Translations under genes and position numbers: made by a program
NCBI RefSeq assembly: GCF_003144395.1
Contig: NZ_PENZ01000037.1
Location: forward strand, 40,266-104,265
Length of the DNA: 64,000 nt
Reading direction: 5' to 3'
Source of the DNA: Proteus faecis
Lineage (GTDB): Bacteria > Pseudomonadota > Gammaproteobacteria > Enterobacterales > Enterobacteriaceae
Shown: positions 1 through 9,840 of the stretch, piece after piece
How positions within the stretch are numbered: position 1 is the stretch's first letter
Layout of the letters: each line of letters begins with the position of its first letter
The notes under the pieces: model-generated
Database searches by the model: none
Told to the model about the DNA's origin: nothing
Seen by the model: only the letters and a program-made list of their open reading frames with translations

Positions 1-1450
1 TAACAGACTGGAATGATTTGCCATCAAACTCAGTCAGATAGTTCATCATCCACTCATCTATACGATCAGATAACAGCAGTACTTCAATGCCTTTTTTACG
101 GAACAGCTCTAAATGCGGACTGTTTTTCGCAGCAGCATAGCTATCAGCAGTGATGTAATAGATTTTCTCTTGGCCTTCAACCATACGGCTAACGTAATCT
201 TCCAGTGAAACAGTTTGAGCATCACTGTCGTTATGCGTTGACGCAAAACGTAATAATTTAGCAATTGTTTCAATGTTAGATGAGTCTTCTGCAGGACCTT
301 CTTTTAAGACTAAACCAAACTCTTTCCAGAATGCTTGATACTCTTCCGGCTTGTTTTCTGCCAGTTTTTGTAACATCTGTAATGCACGTTTAGTTAATGC
401 ACTGCGTAAATTACGTGTAACAGAGCTATCTTGTAAAATTTCACGAGAAACATTTAACGGTAAATCATTAGAATCAACTAACCCACGGATAAAACGCAGG
501 TAATTAGGCATAAACTGCTCAGCTTCATCCATAATAAAGACACGCTGTACATACAGTTTTAAACCATGACGTTGTTCACGATTCCATAAATCCCAAGGTG
601 CTTTTGAAGGCACATATAATAAGCTTGTATACTCTTGCTTACCTTCTACACGGTTATGTACCCAGCTTAATGGGTCAGCAAAATCATGAGAGATATGTTT
701 ATAAAACTCTTTATACTCTTCATCACTCACTTCGGCTTTATTACGAGTCCAAAGTGCTTGCGCTTTATTAATTTTTTCCCATGTCACTGTGCCGTCTTCT
801 TCATTTTTCGTTTCAATTTCAACAGGCAGAGAAATATGGTCAGAATATTTACTAATAATGCTACGCAGACGCCAATCATCTAAATACTCATCTTCACCTT
901 CACGTAAATGAAGTGTGATGTCAGTACCACGATCAGCCTTTTCAATATCAGCAACGGTGTAATCGCCTTCACCTTCAGATTCCCAAAAAACACCTTTATC
1001 TGCGCTTTCACCTGCAGCTCGAGTACGTACTGTCACTTTATCTGCAACAATAAACGCAGAATAGAACCCAACACCAAACTGACCAATTAGTTGGCTATCT
1101 TTAGCTTGATCTTGTCCGATAGATTCTAAAAATGATTTTGTCCCTGATTTTGCGATAGTACCCAGGTTATCAATGACTTCATCACGAGTCATACCAATAC
1201 CATTATCACTGATAGTCAAAGTACGTGCTTCTTTATCAGTGGAAATACGCACATGCAAATCGCCGTTATTTTCATAAAGCGCTGCATCTGATAATGCTCG
1301 GAAACGCAATTTATCAGCCGCATCTGATGCATTAGAAATCAATTCGCGAAGGAAAATTTCTTTATTGGAGTAAAGAGAATGGATCATTAATTGAAGAAGT
1401 TGTTTAACTTCTGACTGAAATCCTCTTGTTTCCTGACCTTTCATACTCAT
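1..1450 (-). CDS. htpG: Chaperone protein HtpG (Hsp90), C-terminal part outside window
   Basis: Bacterial Hsp90, an ATP-dependent dimeric cytosolic chaperone. The minus-strand frame starts [19 protein letters not shown] and continues into [20 protein letters not shown], the GHKL ATP-binding region of HtpG. The frame stays open to the window edge (last residues visible [13 protein letters not shown]...FQSV), so about 483 of roughly 620 residues are present; the rest lies left of base 1. Two ATGs six bases apart are possible starts (1450 and 1444); 1450 has an AGGT a few bases upstream. A good sigma-32 promoter lies about 50 bases upstream. It follows purT on the same strand but has its own promoter. 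Confidence 0.97.
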   Translation of the reverse strand, partial: MSMKGQETRGFQSEVKQLLQLMIHSLYSNKEIFLRELISNASDAADKLRFRALSDAALYENNGDLHVRISTDKEARTLTISDNGIGMTRDEVIDNLGTIAKSGTKSFLESIGQDQAKDSQLIGQFGVGFYSAFIVADKVTVRTRAAGESADKGVFWESEGEGDYTVADIEKADRGTDITLHLREGEDEYLDDWRLRSIISKYSDHISLPVEIETKNEEDGTVTWEKINKAQALWTRNKAEVSDEEYKEFYKHISHDFADPLSWVHNRVEGKQEYTSLLYVPSKAPWDLWNREQRHGLKLYVQRVFIMDEAEQFMPNYLRFIRGLVDSNDLPLNVSREILQDSSVTRNLRSALTKRALQMLQKLAENKPEEYQAFWKEFGLVLKEGPAEDSSNIETIAKLLRFASTHNDSDAQTVSLEDYVSRMVEGQEKIYYITADSYAAAKNSPHLELFRKKGIEVLLLSDRIDEWMMNYLTEFDGKSFQSV

Positions 1451-1500
1451 TTTTACCTCAATTAATCCTAATTTGGCGAAAAAAATCGATATGAGTAAAA

Positions 1501-1527
1501 AGTGGGGATAGTTAAGCTAGTTTCAAG
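1501..1527 (-). promoter_or_regulatory. Heat-shock (sigma-32) promoter of htpG
   Basis: On the minus strand the sequence reads CTTGAAA, then 13 bases, then CCCCACTT, matching the sigma-32 consensus CTTGAAA / CCCCATnT closely. It lies about 50 bases before the htpG start, as expected for a heat-shock gene. Confidence 0.85.
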
Positions 1528-1614
1528 GGTCGAGTAAAAAATTAAGCTAATAAAAGTGATTACCCCCCTTATATGATGAAAGTTTGAGCCCAAATAATAC
1601 TTACTGGATGTTTT

Positions 1615-1647
1615 TACCGCTAAGTTGATAATATTCACTTAGCGGTA
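1615..1647. repeat. 11-bp perfect inverted repeat between purT and htpG
   Basis: TACCGCTAAGT and its exact complement are separated by 11 bases just after the purT stop. It could end purT transcription, but no U-tract follows the stem on the minus strand, so it is not a canonical rho-independent terminator. It may instead protect the mRNA 3' end. Confidence 0.5.
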
Positions 1648-1676
1648 GAATAGGCTAACTTAGATTACATTTCTAA

Positions 1677-2861
1677 TTATTTAGCATCACTTACAACGAT
1701 TGCTTTTGCACCTGCTTTTGCTTCATCTAATGCGTGTTTTATCGTATCAGCGTGAGCAAGTACAACACCTAAACGACGAGATCCGGCAATTTCAGGCTTC
1801 GCAAAAAGGCGAATTTGACGATCCGCCTTCAACGCTTTTTCAATACCGGAATAAACGATATTCGTACTATAAAGCGCTGGTAAAATAACCGCGGATGCAC
1901 AAGGACCTAATTGACGAATACCACCAATGGGATAGCCTAAAAAAGCACGAACATGAAGCGCAAACTCTGATAAGTCTTGAGAAATGAGTGTCACCAATCC
2001 TGTATCATGAGGACGAGGTGAGACTTCATTAAAAAATACCTCATCACCTTGAACAAATAACTCAACACCAAATAAACCATATCCCCCTAAGTTTTCAACC
2101 ACTTTACTTGCGATATGCTGTGCTTTAGCAAGTGCAATATCACTCATCTTTTGAGGTTGCCATGATTCACGGTAATCCCCTTTTTCTTGTCGATGACCAA
2201 TAGGAGCACAAAAATGGATCCCATCGACAGCGTGAATAGTCAGTAAAGTGATCTCAAAATCAAACGGGATCATTTTTTCAACAATAACACGACCTTTTCC
2301 TGCTCGTCCGCCCTCTTGCGAGTAAGTCCAAGCTTGAGCTAAATCGTTTTCATTACGAATAACACTTTGCCCTTTTCCGGATGAGCTCATGACAGGTTTT
2401 ACAATACAAGGAAAACCTATTGCTAAAGCGGCTTTTTTAAAACTCACTTCATCATCAACAAATTGATAGTTCGATGTAGGTAAATGTAGTGTTTCCGCGG
2501 CTAAACGACGGATCCCTTCTCTATCCATAGTGAGCTTTACAGCACGGGCACAAGGAACCACTTGTTGCCCCGCTTGTTCTAATTCAAGCAATAATGTTGT
2601 AGCAATAGCTTCAATTTCTGGAACAATAAAATCAGGTCGCTCTTGTTCAATTACTTGCTTTAATGCGTCGCTATCCAGCATATTTACAACATGATAGCGA
2701 TGAGCAACATGCATAGCAGGAGCATTGAGATAGCGATCAACGGCAATAACTTCAATGCCTAAGCGTTGGCATTCTATCGCGACTTCTTTGCCTAATTCAC
2801 CAGCACCTAATAACATCACTTTTGTTGCACTTGCTGTAAGAGCCGTACCCAACACTGTCAT
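1677..2861 (-). CDS. purT: Formate-dependent phosphoribosylglycinamide formyltransferase PurT
   Basis: GAR transformylase 2: makes formyl-GAR from GAR, formate and ATP in de novo purine synthesis. The 394-residue product matches the family length (about 392). The N-terminal nucleotide-binding loop is [10 protein letters not shown] (17-26); the ATP-grasp core includes [16 protein letters not shown] and the metal-binding stretch [26 protein letters not shown] close match to the PurR operator lies 34 bases upstream of the start codon, so repression by purines is likely. The upstream neighbour rarD is on the same strand but 124 bases away, so purT is probably monocistronic. Confidence 0.97.
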   Translation of the reverse strand: MTVLGTALTASATKVMLLGAGELGKEVAIECQRLGIEVIAVDRYLNAPAMHVAHRYHVVNMLDSDALKQVIEQERPDFIVPEIEAIATTLLLELEQAGQQVVPCARAVKLTMDREGIRRLAAETLHLPTSNYQFVDDEVSFKKAALAIGFPCIVKPVMSSSGKGQSVIRNENDLAQAWTYSQEGGRAGKGRVIVEKMIPFDFEITLLTIHAVDGIHFCAPIGHRQEKGDYRESWQPQKMSDIALAKAQHIASKVVENLGGYGLFGVELFVQGDEVFFNEVSPRPHDTGLVTLISQDLSEFALHVRAFLGYPIGGIRQLGPCASAVILPALYSTNIVYSGIEKALKADRQIRLFAKPEIAGSRRLGVVLAHADTIKHALDEAKAGAKAIVVSDAK

Positions 2862-2894
2862 TTTTTATCCTCACTATTAATCAAAACCACAATC

Positions 2895-2910
2895 ACGCAA
2901 ACGATTGCTT
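2895..2910 (-). promoter_or_regulatory. PurR operator upstream of purT
   Basis: ACGCAAACGATTGCTT matches the PurR consensus ACGCAAACGTTTGCGT at 14 of 16 positions. It lies 34 bases before the purT start, where PurR represses purT in relatives. Confidence 0.8.
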
Positions 2911-2985
2911 TTATATAGCATAGCGGATTTAGCATGATAGAAAAATAGCCAGATAAAAAAATAATCAAACAGGAAAATAAAACAA

Positions 2986-3897
2986 TTACACCGTTTGGCT
3001 ACGTTTTCCTTTTTGAATTTTTAGATAATTAAGACGTTTGCGAATAAGAGCCAATATACAGCATAAAAGCCCTAACCAAATCAACGAGAAACTCACGCCT
3101 TTTACTTCATCAAAAGCTTCATGGAATAAGAAAACAGCCAATAAAAATTGAATAGTAGGCTCAATATATTGTGCTAATCCGATTACAGTTAATGTGGTTC
3201 GTTTGACTGCTGCGGTAAAGAACAATAATGGCAATATAGTGACAGGTGCGGTTAGAATATAATAAAAACGAGTCAGATTATCTGCGGAAGGTAATGCGCT
3301 TTTATCTGTTATCAACAACCAAATAGTAACCCCTATTGCTAATGGCATTAACCAGAGTGTTTCGATAAATAAAGAAGTGATCACATCAAAACGAATAAAC
3401 TTACGGATCAAGCCATATACAGCAAATGCCCCCCCCATCATAATAGCGAGTACAGGTAATTCACCGTACATCCACAATTGGTACCCCACTCCCGCACAAA
3501 TTAAGGTAACCGCCCATTTTTCTGCTAGATTAAGCTTTTCTTTAAGAAAGATGACACCTAATAAAATAGAGAAGAGTGGATTAATAAAATATCCCAAGCT
3601 CGCCTCTAATACTTGTTGATGTGTTAATGCATAGGTAAATGTACACCAAGAAACGGCCATAGCCATTGAGCTAAATAGGCACATAAAAATAGAGCGCTTA
3701 TCCTGTAAAACAACGCGCCATCGTGTCCTATTTTTAATAAAGAGTCGTACTAGTAATAAAAGAGGGATAGACCAGATCAAACGTTGAGCCAACATTTCTA
3801 ACGGTTGCGCCCCAGGTAACAGACGATAAAACAGAGGCGTTATTCCCCAAAGAATATACGAAAAAATGGCTAATACCGCGCCTGATTGAGCCCACAT
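2986..3897 (-). CDS. rarD: RarD-type EamA family permease
   Basis: Inner-membrane protein of the EamA/DMT superfamily; the RarD group is named after the E. coli protein whose substrate is not settled (originally linked to chloramphenicol sensitivity). The 303 residues are highly hydrophobic with about ten membrane spans in two EamA halves; the opening AVLAIFSYILWGITPLFYRLL and the LIWSIPLLLLV segment are typical of RarD. The C-terminus is basic (RKRLNYLKIQKGKR), consistent with a cytosolic tail. It lies between cscK and purT on the same strand; a terminator after cscK separates it from the sucrose genes, so context says nothing about its substrate. Confidence 0.9.
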   Translation of the reverse strand: MWAQSGAVLAIFSYILWGITPLFYRLLPGAQPLEMLAQRLIWSIPLLLLVRLFIKNRTRWRVVLQDKRSIFMCLFSSMAMAVSWCTFTYALTHQQVLEASLGYFINPLFSILLGVIFLKEKLNLAEKWAVTLICAGVGYQLWMYGELPVLAIMMGGAFAVYGLIRKFIRFDVITSLFIETLWLMPLAIGVTIWLLITDKSALPSADNLTRFYYILTAPVTILPLLFFTAAVKRTTLTVIGLAQYIEPTIQFLLAVFLFHEAFDEVKGVSFSLIWLGLLCCILALIRKRLNYLKIQKGKRSQTV

Positions 3898-4013
3898 TTA
3901 ATGTTCCATCAATAAAAGTCAATAAGGTTTAATATCATACGCTTAAAACAGACAGAACAATATGATCAGCATCGCTGATTGATCAAACATCAATACGACG
4001 ACATAGACAAGAT

Positions 4014-4063
4014 AAAAAAAATCTCCACAAATAACGATTCCGAGAAAAGTCGTTATAAATGGA
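4014..4063 (-). terminator. Rho-independent terminator of cscK
   Basis: On the minus strand TCTCCA..TATAACGA pairs with TCGTTAT..TGGAGA around a 12-base loop, with a small internal mismatch (3 by 3 bases), and is followed at once by eight Ts. It lies about 70 bases after the cscK stop. Confidence 0.85.
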
Positions 4064-4129
4064 GAATTGGAAAATACCATTAAGGGAAAACCGTGGTAAA
4101 AACCACAACCAGAAAAAATAGGTAAGTTG

Positions 4130-5077
4130 TTAGAAAATCTCCCTAACATGTAACGGTGGTTGCTGCTGAACAAAATCACGTAATTTTTTACGACTTGGTG
4201 CTGCGGCTATCGCCCCTTTTTGGGTCGTGGCTAAAGCACCACAAGCAGCCGCTTGTGTCACTATTTTTGATAGATATTGTTCATCTTCAGCAAAACCATA
4301 TTCAGCAAGCGCGGCTAACAAACCTGACATAAAAGCATCACCAGCACCGGTTGTATCAATACATTCAACGATAAAGGCGCTAAATGCGACTTGAGTATTT
4401 GGCGTAAAAACTAAACAACCTTTAGAGCCTTGAGTGATCACTTTTAAACGAGCGGGATAATCTTCTAATTTATTAAGTGCATTATTCAATGTCACTTCTT
4501 GTGTCATCCATGTAAGCTCATCTTCTGATAATTTTAATATGTCAGCTTTACGCGCATATTGATCAATAACTTCACGCATTTCTTCGTGATCACGCCACAT
4601 TTGAGGGCGTAAATTAATATCAAAACTCAGCAGTGAATCGCTTTCTTTAACATTTTTGATTGCACAATCTAATGTCGAGCGACAAATGGGATTCACTAAT
4701 GCTAAAGAGCAAAAATGCAAAATATCTTTATCAAAAGCAGGTAAAGATTTTTCGGTTAAAAATTGATCCGCAGACTCAGCCACTAAGAAAGTAAAATCAC
4801 GCTCACCATTTTCTTGTAAAGAGACAAGAACAGTACTGGTGCGGTGAAACTCATCAAACTCCATTGCACGAGTATCCACACCCAGGTCAAATAATGTTTT
4901 TTGCATAAAATGGCCGAACGCATCTTCACCAACTCGTCCAATAAAACCACTTTGTTGACCAAGCTTAGCAACACCAGCAGCAACATTGACAGGCGCACCA
5001 CCAGCGCATGCTTCATATTGCATGTTTTGCAATGGGATCAAGTCAACAACAGCGTCACCTAAAGACCAGACTTTCAT
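4130..5077 (-). CDS. cscK: Fructokinase CscK (PfkB/ribokinase family)
   Basis: Phosphorylates the fructose released from sucrose to fructose 6-phosphate. The 315-residue protein opens with VWSLGDAVVDLIP, has the sugar-binding GGAPVNVAAGVAKLG stretch (about 26-40) and the PfkB signature DTTGAGDAF near residue 250 with the catalytic aspartate. It aligns throughout with CscK/ScrK fructokinases of about 307 residues. It is divergent from cscA across a 270-base region containing two LacI-type operators. In E. coli cscB (permease) follows cscK in one operon; here a terminator follows cscK at once. ScrK is an equally close relative, but CscA- and CscR-like neighbours favour the csc name. Confidence 0.92.
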   Translation of the reverse strand: MKVWSLGDAVVDLIPLQNMQYEACAGGAPVNVAAGVAKLGQQSGFIGRVGEDAFGHFMQKTLFDLGVDTRAMEFDEFHRTSTVLVSLQENGERDFTFLVAESADQFLTEKSLPAFDKDILHFCSLALVNPICRSTLDCAIKNVKESDSLLSFDINLRPQMWRDHEEMREVIDQYARKADILKLSEDELTWMTQEVTLNNALNKLEDYPARLKVITQGSKGCLVFTPNTQVAFSAFIVECIDTTGAGDAFMSGLLAALAEYGFAEDEQYLSKIVTQAAACGALATTQKGAIAAAPSRKKLRDFVQQQPPLHVREIF

Positions 5078-5175
5078 AATCTCTCCTGAAGATAAGCAAT
5101 TATTTTTCTTAACTATATTCTGTTCTTATGACTATTCATAACGAATAAGTAAATATATTGCTCGTAAATCCACAC

Positions 5176-5189
5176 TGATAACGTTAACA
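5176..5189. promoter_or_regulatory. CscR/LacI-type operator 1
   Basis: TGATAACGTTAACA is a near-palindrome centred on CG, the form bound by LacI/GalR-type repressors. It lies about 100 bases upstream of cscK, in the divergent cscK-cscA region; the cscR gene lies next door. Confidence 0.7.
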
Positions 5190-5244
5190 TAATAAGATAA
5201 TATGATAAAGTCAATCTCATACATCGTATTTTTTTCACTCTAAA

Positions 5245-5258
5245 TGTTATCGTTAACA
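5245..5258. promoter_or_regulatory. CscR/LacI-type operator 2
   Basis: TGTTATCGTTAACA shares the half-sites TGTTA/TAACA and the central CG with operator 1. The two centres are 69 bases apart, which would place one operator near each divergent promoter and could allow looping. Confidence 0.7.
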
Positions 5259-5349
5259 ACAGGAGTAATAGTGTGATTAGTCTGTTCTTTACCTTTTCTG
5301 TGCTCTTAAAAACACACTAATAACTCTAAAATAGAATAAGGATAATGAT

Positions 5350-6816
5350 ATGAAACACCGCTTAGAACAATCAACAACAGCCTTACATACTTTGATTGAA
5401 AAACGAGGCAACAAATTTTATCCCCAGTTTCATTTAGCTGCGCCCGCGGGTTGGTTAAATGATCCTAATGGTCTTATTTATCATGATGGTTTATATCATG
5501 CCTTTTATCAGCACCATCCTTATTCTCAAGATTGGGGGCCTATGCATTGGGGACATGCTACAAGCGCCGATATGATCCACTGGCAACACCAACCCATTGC
5601 GTTAGCACCGGGAGATGAGTACGACAAAAGTGGTTGTTTCTCAGGATCAGCAATTAGCCATGAAGGTAAACTCTATCTTTTCTATACAGGACACAATTGG
5701 TTAGGCGCCGAAGGGGATGATAGCCAAATCTATGAAGCACAATGTGTTGCTATCAGTGAAGATGGCATTCATTTTGAGAAAAAAGGCATCGTTTTAGAAC
5801 CCCCTAAAGGCTATATGCATTTTCGTGATCCTAAAGTCTGGTATCAAGAAGGTAAATGGTGGATGGTTGTTGGTGCACGTGATGAAAAAGATCAAGGACA
5901 AGTCCTACTCTTCTCTAGCGAAACCTTATTTGTAGAGGGACAGCAGTGGAACAACGATTACACTGTTTTAGGAAAAACGGATGATAAAAATGTCTATATG
6001 TGGGAGTGCCCTGATTTCTTCCCGATTAGTCAAGAAAACGAATTTGCAATCGTCTTTTCACCACAAGGAAAACGCGCTGAAGGCTATCAATATCGCAACC
6101 TCTTTCAATCAGGTGCATTAATTGGCAAGTGGTCACCAAATCAACCTTTTAAACCACAAGGGCACTTTATTGAACTTGATAATGGCCATGACTATTATGC
6201 GCCACAATCATTTACAACACCTGATGGTCGCCGTGTTTCTATGGGATGGATGGATATGTGGAATTCACCAATGCCTACAAAATCTGAGTTTTGGTCTGGC
6301 TGTTTTACACTCCCTCGTGAAATCACTTTTGATAAATCTAAAAATCGCTTACGCATGCTCCCCGTTAAAGAAGTGGAATCATTACGTCAAGAAAAACAGA
6401 CTATCCAGCCAGTAACACTCAGTAATCAATCTATCGAGCTAGTAAATAATACCCAAGCTATCGAACTCGATTTAACATTATCTTTAGACAGTCACGCTGA
6501 GAAATTTGGCTTATGGATAGGTGAAGGGCTTGAGCTTTTTGTTGATAATCAATCACATCGTTTAGTTCTTAACCGTCATTATCCTCAGCATAATATAAGT
6601 GGGGCTAGAAGTATTCCATTACCTGAAGGTTGTGAATTGAACTTACGTATTTTTATTGATCGTTCATCAATTGAAGTCTTTGTAAACAAAGGGGAATTCA
6701 CCCTAAGCAGTCGATATTATGCTCAACAAGATACCCAAGCTTTACATCTTTTTGCCATGAATGGTGATGCAACATTGATTAATGGTGAATATTGGCAACT
6801 AAACAGTATTTACTGA
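5350..6816 (+). CDS. cscA: Sucrose hydrolase (invertase), GH32 family, CscA-like
   Basis: Cytosolic beta-fructofuranosidase splitting sucrose to glucose and fructose. All three GH32 acidic motifs are present: NDPNG with nucleophile D38, FRDPK with D160, and WECPD with acid/base E219. The C-terminal beta-sandwich ends with the FIDRSSIEVFVN-type strand. Length 488 versus about 477 for E. coli CscA; long identical stretches such as WGPMHWGHATS and LDNGHDYYAPQSF mark it as CscA rather than the PTS-linked ScrB. No signal peptide. The start has AAGGA eight bases upstream. Divergent from cscK, convergent with cscR. The enzyme should act on unphosphorylated sucrose, so a permease is needed but none is nearby. 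Confidence 0.95.
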   Translation: MKHRLEQSTTALHTLIEKRGNKFYPQFHLAAPAGWLNDPNGLIYHDGLYHAFYQHHPYSQDWGPMHWGHATSADMIHWQHQPIALAPGDEYDKSGCFSGSAISHEGKLYLFYTGHNWLGAEGDDSQIYEAQCVAISEDGIHFEKKGIVLEPPKGYMHFRDPKVWYQEGKWWMVVGARDEKDQGQVLLFSSETLFVEGQQWNNDYTVLGKTDDKNVYMWECPDFFPISQENEFAIVFSPQGKRAEGYQYRNLFQSGALIGKWSPNQPFKPQGHFIELDNGHDYYAPQSFTTPDGRRVSMGWMDMWNSPMPTKSEFWSGCFTLPREITFDKSKNRLRMLPVKEVESLRQEKQTIQPVTLSNQSIELVNNTQAIELDLTLSLDSHAEKFGLWIGEGLELFVDNQSHRLVLNRHYPQHNISGARSIPLPEGCELNLRIFIDRSSIEVFVNKGEFTLSSRYYAQQDTQALHLFAMNGDATLINGEYWQLNSIY

Positions 6817-6835
6817 TATTGAGAAGATAAGTAAG

Positions 6836-6861
6836 ACGTGAGTCTTTAAATAGACTCACGT
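6836..6861. terminator. Hairpin between cscA and cscR overlapping the cscR stop codon
   Basis: ACGTGAGTCT and its exact complement flank a six-base loop that contains the cscR stop codon. cscA and cscR converge here with 29 bases between stops, so one palindrome could act for both directions. There is no strong T-tract on either side. Confidence 0.55.
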
Positions 6862-7841
6862 TCAACTAATTGACAAGGTACGTGTACGGTATCCCTATGG
6901 TTTCTTTCTTGAATGATATGCAACGTCGCTTCTTTACCTAACTCATAATGAGGCAGTTGTACCGTTGTTAATGGAGGATAGAACAACTCTCCTGTACCAA
7001 TCATATTGTCGTATCCCAAAACAGCCACTTGCTCCGGAATACGTAACCCCATAGAAAGTAAAACTTGGTAAGCTAAAAATGCGATACGGTCATTACCACA
7101 AATGAGAATATCAAAGTCAGCTTTTTGATGAACACAATGCTTTTTCAATATTTCAATCACATCACGGTAGTGTTCATCTCCAAATATCATCGTATATTGT
7201 TGTAGATGTGACAATGGCAACCCTGCCTCTTGCCAAGCATCTTCAACAGCTTTACGACGAATAGGACCTGCAACTGACTCTTCGGGTATATAAAAACACA
7301 AAGGACGACGATACCCTTTTTCGATGACTTTTTTCATCGCAAAATACTGCCCATGATAATCATCGGGAATATAAGTTGGAAAAGCATGTGTTTTATCTAA
7401 GCAGTTTGCTAGCACTAAATTCTTATCAAACAACTTTTCATGTACAGTGATCTCACGCAGCCCCATAGTGGTATAGATGATACCATCTGGACGTTGAGCC
7501 AAAAGTTGCCAAATTGCATTTTCATAACAATCTTGTGCAGTCAAATTGACAACAAATGAACTCCAACCAAATTCTCTTGCGGTTTGTTCTATCGATAGAA
7601 TCATTTCCACCGAAAATGGTGTCGTTGCGGTATCAATGGCCAGAACACCAATTGATGATACTTTTGTTCCTTGACCACGAATTTTTCGTGCAGAATAATC
7701 TGGAACATAGTTAAGTTGATCAATCGCATTTTGAACTTGTTTCAGTGTTTCTGGTTTTAATAACTCAGGGTTATTAATCGCTCTTGAGACTGTCATCAAA
7801 GAAACGGATGCAAGTCGAGCTACATCTTTCAGTGACGCCAT
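6846..7841 (-). CDS. cscR: LacI-family repressor of sucrose genes, CscR
   Basis: The 331 residues equal the length of E. coli CscR. The N-terminal LacI helix-turn-helix reads MASLKDVARLASVSLMTVSRAIN, with hinge LNYVPDYSARKIRGQG; the periplasmic-binding-like sensor domain contains DTATTPFSVEMILSIEQTA, RPDGIIYTTMGLR and DFDILICGNDRIAFLAYQVLL, all CscR-like. It should bind the two operators in the cscK-cscA gap and release them on binding sucrose or a product. Convergent with cscA, with its stop codon inside a shared hairpin. Confidence 0.93.
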   Translation of the reverse strand: MASLKDVARLASVSLMTVSRAINNPELLKPETLKQVQNAIDQLNYVPDYSARKIRGQGTKVSSIGVLAIDTATTPFSVEMILSIEQTAREFGWSSFVVNLTAQDCYENAIWQLLAQRPDGIIYTTMGLREITVHEKLFDKNLVLANCLDKTHAFPTYIPDDYHGQYFAMKKVIEKGYRRPLCFYIPEESVAGPIRRKAVEDAWQEAGLPLSHLQQYTMIFGDEHYRDVIEILKKHCVHQKADFDILICGNDRIAFLAYQVLLSMGLRIPEQVAVLGYDNMIGTGELFYPPLTTVQLPHYELGKEATLHIIQERNHRDTVHVPCQLVERESI

Positions 7842-8306
7842 AGTATTGGCTCGATTGGTTTATTAAAAAGGTCAATAGAAATAAAGTGCTATTTTACAAG
7901 AAGTAAAGTCAAAAAGCCACAAAGGGAATTGTGTTGTAACTAAATGCGACTATTAATTAATTCATAAAAAGACACCTAAATATATTATTTTTTTACTTAT
8001 TAAGTGAGTTTAATATAGTTAAAATCACTTACGAGAAAAAACTTAGTTACAATTAATAATAGTTATTCCTCTCGTCATTATAGAAATTAATTATTCTTAT
8101 CTATAAAATACAAATATTGAAACAAAACAAAGTTCTGATATTTTATCTATAATATAATACAGAAGTATTAATCATTTTTAATTTGATATATTCTGAATAT
8201 AGCTCCGTTACGTGAATGTTACCCTACACAAAAAACTTATAAATTAGTCAAATTTCGTTACTCATTCACTTTTAGTGTAAGAGCAAAGTAAAACCAGGAG
8301 CAACAT
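7842..8306. other. Non-coding stretch between divergent cscR and LuxR-type gene
   Basis: 465 AT-rich bases with no convincing ORF. It must hold the promoter of cscR (left) and of the LuxR-type gene (right, with AGGAGC eight bases before its ATG). I see no operator similar to those in the cscK-cscA gap. Confidence 0.6.
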
Positions 8307-8942
8307 ATGGAATCAATAATCCACTTAATCACTTTTGAAGATGACAGTACAAAAGTTCAACTTAAAGCTGTTCTTTCTTCTTTAGCGGCTAATGTGAAAA
8401 CCTATTCAAATGAACAGGCTTTCTTAAAATACTATTTTTCATCGACAAAAGGAGCTCATAAAGAGTGCATCATAATTAATACAAAAAGCAGTGCTGCCCC
8501 CTCAATTGCACTGATTAAAGAACTTAACAAATTGAAAAACATTATCCCTATTATTATTATTTCTGGGGATAGTTCCATTGAAAGTTGTCGTAACGCATTT
8601 AAATCAGGGGCTTTTGAATATTTAACTCGCCCTCTAAATGTGAATGAACTTCTTAATATTGTCTCGGAATCTTTCCTACATTATGAAAGTGAAGTTGAGC
8701 AATTCCGAACATATATATCTCTAAAAGATAAATTTGGTAAGTTATCTAATAGAGAAAAAGAGGTTATGGAGATGATCCTAGAAGGAAATACGAGTAAAGA
8801 AGCAGCAGAAAAACTTTCGCTATCGCCTCGAACAGTTGAAGTGCATCGTTCAAATATGTATACAAAATTGAAAATAAGATCACTACCACAATTAGTTCAA
8901 GAATATGATTTCTTTAAGAAATATGACTTAAGAGCAAACTAA
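8307..8942 (+). CDS. LuxR/FixJ-type transcriptional regulator with degenerate receiver
   Basis: 211-residue two-domain regulator. Residues 1-125 have the layout of a response-regulator receiver (VHLITFEDDS-type first strand, PIIIISGD at 81-88, SGAFEYLTRPL at 100-110), but the phosphoacceptor position after the third strand is N58 in CIIINTK rather than Asp, and the conserved lysine is R108. Residues 145-200 are a canonical GerE/LuxR helix-turn-helix (LSNREKEVMEMILEGNTSKE...SPRTVEVHRSNMYTKL). No sensor kinase lies nearby. The protein therefore probably does not depend on classical aspartyl phosphorylation. The gene stands alone between long non-coding stretches; its targets cannot be told from context. 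Start supported by AGGAGC. Confidence 0.85.
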   Translation: MESIIHLITFEDDSTKVQLKAVLSSLAANVKTYSNEQAFLKYYFSSTKGAHKECIIINTKSSAAPSIALIKELNKLKNIIPIIIISGDSSIESCRNAFKSGAFEYLTRPLNVNELLNIVSESFLHYESEVEQFRTYISLKDKFGKLSNREKEVMEMILEGNTSKEAAEKLSLSPRTVEVHRSNMYTKLKIRSLPQLVQEYDFFKKYDLRAN

Positions 8943-9840
8943 TCTACAATGTGATTTCTATTTATCAATAGGTTGTATTATCTAGCGATATAACGATATG
9001 ACCTGTTTAACTTTCATTATCTTTTATTAATGAGAGAATGCTGTACTTCTAAAAATATTCTATTTTGGATGAATTACACCTAATATGGGAATAATTAATA
9101 CGTTAGACACCATTCTACGATAGAAAGGGTGGCAACTTATTTCGATGCCCCCTTTCATTAGTGTTCGTTTAATTTCAATTTAAAAAAACACGTATATATT
9201 GTTTTCATAATCGCCATTATCAATAACTATTATGATTCTTTTTTATTAATAATAGAAATATAAGAAAAGATAAAGCTATTAATTTGATGTAAATCATTTT
9301 TCACTTATTATAAAGATGATTATTCTTATTTTTAATTTCTCATTTTCTTTATTCTTATTTCACGAAGAAAATTATTAATGATTAAAAAATAATACAAAAG
9401 AAATCCCCGTCTCTCTTTTTATGCCCATTTAAAGACTATTTATGCGGTTTGATTTTAGATCTAAACAAGAATTTCTTTATAAGAAAATTCTAACCAACGC
9501 ATTTTAATTGCGATTATTTAAACTGTAAAATAAGAAATAATAATAAGTATTTCCTTTTATACCCCCTTTTACTTAAGAAATTTATTCTCTTTATAGTTTA
9601 ATTAATGTAATACATCATTTACTATTTCTACTTAGTAACAATCAAATAAAGAATATCATTAAACGATCAACTCATGTAAGTATAATGCACTAGCCATGAA
9701 TAAGTATTAACACCTATAAAAACAAATGATTATTGATGATTGATTTATAGTCTTAATAAGAACATAACAATAAGATATTAATCCACACAAAAAAACATAA
9801 GACAAACTTATACGTTTATTCTTATTCTCACTTTGTGCAA
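8943..9840. other. Long AT-rich non-coding stretch
   Basis: About 900 bases without a credible ORF. It holds an inverted repeat at 9123-9156 (GAAAGGGTGGCA paired with TGCCCCCTTTC, one mismatch), possibly the terminator of the LuxR-type gene, and a second at 9469-9490 (GAATTTCTT with AAGAAAATTC). The right end must carry the promoter for the lipid module. I recognise no RNA family. Confidence 0.5.

Noticed and set aside
686..1090. Plus-strand frames inside htpG
   Set aside because: They are antisense to the well supported Hsp90 coding frame and show no family features.
3943..4179. 78-residue minus-strand frame after cscK, checked as a cscB permease remnant
   Set aside because: It is shifted relative to cscK, spans its terminator, and has no similarity to permease motifs.
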